64,000 nt of DNA from Phenylobacterium sp. (GTDB lineage: Bacteria; Pseudomonadota; Alphaproteobacteria; Caulobacterales; Caulobacteraceae). Numbering within the stretch: position 1 is the first letter of the stretch; every line of letters starts with the position of its first letter. The translations under genes were made by a program, and so were the position numbers. The DNA lies in NCBI RefSeq assembly GCF_016793225.1, contig NZ_JAEUMN010000162.1, positions 22,078-86,077 on the forward strand, in the 5' to 3' direction. Shown here piece after piece: positions 59,437 to 64,000 of the stretch. Under the pieces are notes generated by a model that was given only the letters and a program-made list of their open reading frames with translations, was not told the DNA's origin and searched no databases.

Positions 59437-60048
59437 ATGTCCAGGCGGATCCTGGCGGTCATTGCGGTCTTGGCTGTCGCGTTGGCCATACTCACCGCTC
59501 TCGCCGTCCGCAGGGGCGTACTCGGCCCCACCGACCAGAGCGCGGCCGTGGGCGGACCGTTCCAACTGGTCGACACATCCGGACGTACGGTCGATCAGGA
59601 CGTCCTGAAGGGCAAGTGGAGCGTGGTGTTCTTCGGCTTCACCCACTGTCCGGACATCTGCCCGACGACCCTGTTCGAGATGGGCCAGGTGGAGCCGCTG
59701 CTCGGCGCAGAGGCCGCAAAGGTCCAGACCGTGCTGATCTCGGTGGACCCCCAGCGCGACACGGTGGAGCAGATGCGCGCCTATGTGGCGAACCCGGCGT
59801 TTCCCAAGCGGCTGATCGGCCTCACCGGCACGCTGGCCCAGGTGGACGTCGCCGCCAAGGCCTACCGGGTGTTCTACCAGAAGTCCGGCGAGGGCCCCGA
59901 CTACCAGGTGAACCACGCGGCCTACAGCTACCTGATGAACCCGAAGGGCCGCCTGGCGTGCGTCCTGCCCTACGAACTGACGCCCGAGCAGACGGCGGCG
60001 AAGATCAGGACCGCCATGCAGGCGGGCCCCGCCGCGGACCATTGCTGA
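59437..60048 (+). CDS. senC: SCO1/SenC/PrrC-family copper protein
   Basis: A 203-residue membrane-anchored thioredoxin-fold protein. One N-terminal helix (about 5-26) precedes the copper-binding THCPDICPTT (Cys71, Cys75), and the later histidine is in VNHAAYSYLM. SenC/PrrC assembles the CuA site of cytochrome oxidase and, in Rhodobacter, sits in the prr/reg cluster. Here it is divergent from regB, so the order is split but the association kept. Confidence 0.93.
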   Translation: MSRRILAVIAVLAVALAILTALAVRRGVLGPTDQSAAVGGPFQLVDTSGRTVDQDVLKGKWSVVFFGFTHCPDICPTTLFEMGQVEPLLGAEAAKVQTVLISVDPQRDTVEQMRAYVANPAFPKRLIGLTGTLAQVDVAAKAYRVFYQKSGEGPDYQVNHAAYSYLMNPKGRLACVLPYELTPEQTAAKIRTAMQAGPAADHC

Positions 60049-60137
60049 CGCTCGCAGAGACCGCCTTGTTCTGCGGCGCCGCATAGCTGTGCTGTTTCGC
60101 CGCTTGCGGGATTCGTCTCGCGGCGCGCATCCTTCGC

Positions 60138-60183
60138 CTTGCGCAAGCCGTTAACACCCGACAGGGTATGTTGCGGCGCACAA
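60138..60183. promoter_or_regulatory. TGC...GCA palindromes in the phaZ promoter
   Basis: CTTGCGCAAG (60138-60147) is a perfect 10-base palindrome, and TGTTGCGGCGCACAA (60169-60183) is an imperfect one ending 11 bases before the phaZ start. TGC/GCA-type sites are used by the PHB regulator PhaR in several bacteria. The link is suggestive only; no phaR gene is in the window. Confidence 0.3.
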
Positions 60184-60193
60184 GGTTCAGACG

Positions 60194-61525
60194 ATGCTCT
60201 ACACGCTCTATGAGGCCGGCTACTACGCAGCTTCGCCGCTCCGCTGGGCGGCGCTGGCGGCGCGTGACTTCTGGAGTTCGCCGCTCAACCCCGCGTCCGA
60301 CACCGAGGTGGGCAAGCGCCTCTACGCCACGTCGGACCTGTTCGCGAACCTGACGCGCCGCTACGGCAAGCCGGACTGGAACATCGGCTCGGTCGCCATC
60401 AACGGCAGCCGGGTTCGGGTGCGCACGCAGGAGGTCTGGTCCAGCCCCTGGTGCAAGCTCACGCACTTCGCGCGCGACATGAGCGACCTGCGCCGCGCCG
60501 GAAAGACCGAGCTGGAGCCGGCGGTCCTGATCGCGGCGCCGCTGTCCGGCCACTATGCGACCCTGCTTCGCGGCACGGTGGAGGCCTTCCTCCAGGACCA
60601 CGAGGTCTTCATCACCGAGTGGACGAACGCGCGCGACGTGCCGCTCGTCGAGGGCCGTTTCGACTTCCACGACTACATCGACCACGTCCGGGAGATGCTG
60701 CGCCAGTTGGGCCCGCGCCCGCATGTGGTCGCCGTCTGCCAGCCCGGGCCGCCGGTGCTCGCGGCGGTCTCGCTCATGGCCGAGGACAACGAGGAGTGCC
60801 GTCCCGCCTCGATGACCTTCATGGGCTCGCCGATCGATGCGCGCCTCTCGCCCACGGTGACCAACAAGCTGGCCGAGGAGCGGCCGTTCGCTTGGTTCGA
60901 GTCCAACATGATCTACAACGTACCGCCGCCCCACCTGGGCGCGGGCCGGCGCGTCTATCCGGGCTTCGTGCAGCTGGCGAGCTTCATGTCGATGAACCTC
61001 GACAAGCACCAGGAGGCGCACCGGCGCTACCTGTCCCACCTGATGGAAGGCGACGGGGACTCGGCCGACAAGCACCTGGAGTTCTACGACGAGTACCTCT
61101 CGGTGCTCGATCTCACCGAAGAGTTCTACCTGCAGACCGTGGACGTGGTCTTCCAGCGCTACCTGCTGCCCAAGGGCGAGCTGGAGCATCGCGGCCGGCG
61201 GGTGAAGCCCGAGCGGATCACCGACGTGGGCCTGCTCACCGTCGAGGGCGAGAACGACGACATCTCGGGCATCGGCCAGACGCAGGCGGCGCACAGGCTC
61301 TGCCTCGGCCTCCCGGTCGAGATGAAGGAAGACTACATCCAGCCGCACGTCGGCCACTACGGCGTGTTCAACGGCAAGCGCTTCCGCGAGGAGATCTACC
61401 CCCGGGTGCGCGACTTCGTGCGCCGGATGGAGAAGGACGTGAAGCGGCGCCCGGCGGCGGCCGCCGCGCGGGCCACCGAGGCCGACGGCGTCGTGCAGAT
61501 CCGTCCGCGGGCCGCCAAGACCTAG
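60194..61525 (+). CDS. phaZ: Intracellular polyhydroxyalkanoate depolymerase
   Basis: A 443-residue enzyme. VCQPGPPVLAAV is the conserved box holding the nucleophile Cys182 of class-I intracellular PHB depolymerases, in place of the serine lipase box. LIAAPLSGHYATLLRGTVEA and FITEWTNARDVPL are further family blocks, and HVGHYGVFNGKRFREEIYP near the end holds the catalytic histidine. It mobilises PHB granules to 3-hydroxybutyrate oligomers. No phaC or phasin is adjacent. Confidence 0.93.
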   Translation: MLYTLYEAGYYAASPLRWAALAARDFWSSPLNPASDTEVGKRLYATSDLFANLTRRYGKPDWNIGSVAINGSRVRVRTQEVWSSPWCKLTHFARDMSDLRRAGKTELEPAVLIAAPLSGHYATLLRGTVEAFLQDHEVFITEWTNARDVPLVEGRFDFHDYIDHVREMLRQLGPRPHVVAVCQPGPPVLAAVSLMAEDNEECRPASMTFMGSPIDARLSPTVTNKLAEERPFAWFESNMIYNVPPPHLGAGRRVYPGFVQLASFMSMNLDKHQEAHRRYLSHLMEGDGDSADKHLEFYDEYLSVLDLTEEFYLQTVDVVFQRYLLPKGELEHRGRRVKPERITDVGLLTVEGENDDISGIGQTQAAHRLCLGLPVEMKEDYIQPHVGHYGVFNGKRFREEIYPRVRDFVRRMEKDVKRRPAAAAARATEADGVVQIRPRAAKT

Positions 61526-61552
61526 CCGCGTCTGTCGCCTAACCTGGGCGCG

Positions 61553-62296
61553 ATGAACTTCCTGAGTCGCCCCTCGAGCCTGTCCGACGGCGATCATCTC
61601 GAGATCGCGGGGGCCCGCGTGCGCCTCAAGGTCAATGTGCGGGCCCGGCGGGTCTCGCTCCGGCTCGACCGCACGCGACGGGAGGTCGTGGCCACGGCGC
61701 CCTCCGTGCGCCGGCTGCCGGAAGCCGCCGCCTTCGCCCGAGAGCGCGCCGGCTGGATCGCCGAGCGGATGGCCGAACTGCCCGCAGCAGCGACGCTGGC
61801 GCCCGGGATGCTGATCGAGGTCTTCGGCCGGCCCGTGCGGCTGGAGTCCGGCGCGGGGCGTGCGCGCTGGATCGAACCCGTCGACGGCTCGACGGCCCGC
61901 ATCGCCGCCATGGGCGAAGGCGAGGGGTTTTCCCGCGCCGTCATGCTCGTCCTCAAGAGGAAGGCCGCCGAGGTGCTCACGGCGCGCACCGCGCACTACG
62001 CAGCCCGGCTGGGCGCGCCGATGCCGAAGGTGACGGTGGCGGACGCGAAGTCGCGCTGGGGGTCGTGCCGGCCCGGCCCGCGCGGCGGGCCCGGGTCGAT
62101 CCGCTACTCCTGGCGGCTGGCCCTGGCGCCGTTCGAGGTGGCCGACTACGTCGCGGCCCACGAGTGCGCGCACCTCCTCGAGCTGAACCACGGCCCGCGC
62201 TTCTGGGCCCACGTCCGCAGCCTGGTCGGCGACGAACGCCGCCATCGCGCCTGGCTGCGGGCTGAGGGGGCCAGGCTGCACGCCTTCGGGCGCTGA
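61553..62296 (+). CDS. YgjP-like metallopeptidase (DUF45, M48 type)
   Basis: A 247-residue protein. YVAAHECAHLLELNHGPRFW has the HExxH zinc motif and the downstream histidine of the YgjP/WLM-type family. VADAKSRWGSCRPGP is another conserved block. The N-terminal half is the usual small beta-domain. It follows phaZ by 27 bases on the same strand. The physiological substrate is unknown. Confidence 0.9.
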   Translation: MNFLSRPSSLSDGDHLEIAGARVRLKVNVRARRVSLRLDRTRREVVATAPSVRRLPEAAAFARERAGWIAERMAELPAAATLAPGMLIEVFGRPVRLESGAGRARWIEPVDGSTARIAAMGEGEGFSRAVMLVLKRKAAEVLTARTAHYAARLGAPMPKVTVADAKSRWGSCRPGPRGGPGSIRYSWRLALAPFEVADYVAAHECAHLLELNHGPRFWAHVRSLVGDERRHRAWLRAEGARLHAFGR

Positions 62297-62331
62297 CCGG
62301 CCGTCCGCCGGGCCGGGGTCCCTGCTGCGTC

Positions 62332-64000
62332 CTAGAAGGGCGGCTCCTGCTGGCGGCGCTCGCGGTCGCGGGCCCGCGGCGGCGGCGGCGCATCCTCGAA
62401 CTCGGACGGGGGCGCCTCCTCGCGGTCGCCGCGGAAGAAGTCGGTCACCCCTTCCAGGATCTGATCGATCGGCCCCTCGTCCTCGGGCGGCGGAGCGAGG
62501 TCGCCGCCCGGGATCGGGGCGACCTTCAGGCGGGGCAGGGCGGCGGTCATGTAGTCGCGCCAGATCCCGGCCGGCGCGCCGCCGCCGGTCACCCGGCGCA
62601 TGGGCTTGTTGTCGTCCTTGCCCACCCAGACGGCGGTCACGAAGCCGCCTGTGTACCCCACGAACCAGGCGTCCCTGTAGTCGGACGTGGTGCCGGTCTT
62701 GCCGGCCAGGTCGTAGCCGCGGACGCTGGCGCGGGTACCGGTCCCGCCGGTGATCGTCCCGCGCATCATCGTGACCATGTAGGCGAGCGCGGGCTGGCCG
62801 ATCACCTGGGCGCGGGGCGCCTTGTCCATGTTGTGGTCGTAGAGCACGCGCCCGCCGGCCGTGCGGATCCGTTCGATGCCGTATCCGCGGGCCAGGAAGC
62901 CGCCGTTGGCGAACGGCGCATAGGCCTGGGCCATCTCGAGCGGCGAGACTTCCACGGCGCCCAGCGCCATCGAGGGGTCGAGCTGGATGGGCGAGGAGAT
63001 CCCCAGCCGCCGGGCGGTCGCCGCCACGTTCGCCGTGCCCACCTCGTTGGCGAGCCTCGCCGCGACCGTGTTCACCGACTGCGCGAACGCCGTGCGGATC
63101 GTGATCGGCCCCAGGAACTCGCCGGTGTAGTTGCGCGGCTCCCACTCGCCGATCTTGATCGGCTCGTCCACGACCGGCGTCTCGGGCGTGCGGCCGGCCT
63201 CCATGGCGGTGAGGTAGACGAAGGGCTTGAAGGCCGAGCCCGCCTGCCGACGCGCCATCGTGGCGCGGTCGAACTGCGTCTGCAGGTAGCTGGTGCCGCC
63301 GACGTAGGCGCGGATCCGGCCTTCCCCGTCGATGGAGACCAGCGCGGCCTGCTCGACGCCCTGGCCCTTGGCGGCGTTCACCCCGGCCAGCACCGACTGC
63401 TCGGCGCTCGCCTGCAGCGGCAGGTCGAGGGTGGTCTCCACGACGAGATCCTCGGTCGGCTCGCCCACGAGCGTGCGCACCTGGTCGTCGACCCAGTCCG
63501 TGAAGTACTGCGCCCGCTGGTTGGCCAGCACGGGGTTCACGCGGACCTTTGTGCGGATCGCCGCCTCGCGCTCGGCGGGCGTGATGAAGCCGTACTCGAC
63601 CATCTCGTCGAGCACGATGGTGGCCCGGCGCGCCGCCCGGTCCGTGGAGGCCACGGGCGAGTAGCGCGAGGGCCCCTTCATGAGTCCGGCCAGCAGGGCG
63701 CTCTCGCCCAGGGACAGCTGGGCGGCCGGCTTGCCGAAGTAGCGCTGCGAGGCCGCCTCGATGCCGTAGGCGCCGGCGCCGAAGTAGACGCGGTTGAGAT
63801 ACAGCTCGAGGATCTGCTTCTTCGAGAACTTGGCCTCGAGCCAGACGGCCAGGATCAGCTCCTGGGCCTTGCGGCGATAGTTCTGGTTGGGCGTCAGGAA
63901 CAGGTTGCGGGCGAGCTGCTGGGTGATCGTCGACCCGCCGCGCAGGGGCCCGCCGCTGTCCTTGTTGCGCATGTTGTAGATCTGGCTTCGGACGATGCCC
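62332..64000 (-). CDS. Penicillin-binding protein 1A, C-terminal 556 codons
   Basis: The gene runs off the right edge. The transglycosylase part begins inside the window with GGSTITQQLARNLFLTPNQN, which follows the first catalytic-glutamate motif, and continues through YLNRVYFGAGAYGIEAASQRYF. The transpeptidase has the nucleophile serine in AGSAFKPFVY, SVN in FAQSVNTVAA and KTG in LAGKTGTTSDYRD. It has a long proline/acidic C-terminal tail. It is a bifunctional class A peptidoglycan synthase. Confidence 0.95.
   Translation of the reverse strand, partial: GIVRSQIYNMRNKDSGGPLRGGSTITQQLARNLFLTPNQNYRRKAQELILAVWLEAKFSKKQILELYLNRVYFGAGAYGIEAASQRYFGKPAAQLSLGESALLAGLMKGPSRYSPVASTDRAARRATIVLDEMVEYGFITPAEREAAIRTKVRVNPVLANQRAQYFTDWVDDQVRTLVGEPTEDLVVETTLDLPLQASAEQSVLAGVNAAKGQGVEQAALVSIDGEGRIRAYVGGTSYLQTQFDRATMARRQAGSAFKPFVYLTAMEAGRTPETPVVDEPIKIGEWEPRNYTGEFLGPITIRTAFAQSVNTVAARLANEVGTANVAATARRLGISSPIQLDPSMALGAVEVSPLEMAQAYAPFANGGFLARGYGIERIRTAGGRVLYDHNMDKAPRAQVIGQPALAYMVTMMRGTITGGTGTRASVRGYDLAGKTGTTSDYRDAWFVGYTGGFVTAVWVGKDDNKPMRRVTGGGAPAGIWRDYMTAALPRLKVAPIPGGDLAPPPEDEGPIDQILEGVTDFFRGDREEAPPSEFEDAPPPPRARDRERRQQEPPF

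Noticed and set aside
60005-63145. A 1046-codon leftward open frame
   Set aside because: It lies antisense to phaZ and the metallopeptidase gene and in the wrong frame over PBP1A.

Overview
The window is about 70% G+C, densely coded and almost entirely chromosomal in character. It looks like Caulobacterales, probably Caulobacteraceae (Phenylobacterium- or Caulobacter-like). The reasons are a DivL-type kinase with tyrosine in place of the phospho-accepting histidine, MmcB under an alphaproteobacterial SOS box (GAAC-N7-GAAC), a RegBA/SenC redox module, FecI-FecR-TonB-receptor logic, a CYP153-type P450 with its own redox partners, and a TTGAC/TAAGAAC-like housekeeping promoter in front of sdh. 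The genus is an inference. I saw no rRNA, tRNA, CRISPR array, insertion sequence or prophage.

Layout: 1-4.1 kb has a PAS protein end, a [2Fe-2S] ferredoxin, a ferredoxin reductase, a divergent CYP153-type alkane hydroxylase and a TetR regulator. 4.2-9.3 kb has a PEP-CTERM protein, a Sel1-repeat protein and succinate dehydrogenase (transcribed C-D-A-B). 9.6-14.5 kb has LysR, small proteins, a VanZ-like protein, HtpX and a His-rich zinc metallochaperone. 14.6-20.1 kb has two ExbD genes, a WD40 protein, a monooxygenase-like protein, alanine dehydrogenase and a TRAFs-binding/adenylate cyclase fusion. 20.3-24.4 kb is a FecI-FecR-FecA-like surface-signalling cassette.

24.8-34.4 kb is the most distinctive part: a hydrolase/Baeyer-Villiger monooxygenase operon, an SDR, a TetR regulator, a VOC protein, a TonB receptor, an amidohydrolase and a luciferase-like flavin monooxygenase. 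Four copies of an AACG-NN-CGTT operator-like palindrome (one imperfect) lie in three promoter regions of this block. This suggests one TetR-controlled uptake and degradation regulon for an unknown cyclic or terpenoid-like ketone. It is followed by a methylsuccinyl-CoA dehydrogenase-type flavoprotein, a GST, another hydrolase, cell-wall enzymes, a Rieske oxygenase and an NTF2-like protein.

41.3-51.0 kb has an alpha-glucosidase, a ClpP paralogue, an M20 peptidase, an extensin-like protein, a quinohemoprotein, two SDRs, a zinc-ribbon protein with an SOS box, and a lipoprotein. 51.0-64 kb has divL, two conserved small genes, a ferritin-like diiron protein with a strong terminator, a lipocalin, mmcB, a four-helix-bundle protein, regA/regB/senC, intracellular PHB depolymerase, a YgjP-like metallopeptidase and a partial PBP1A.
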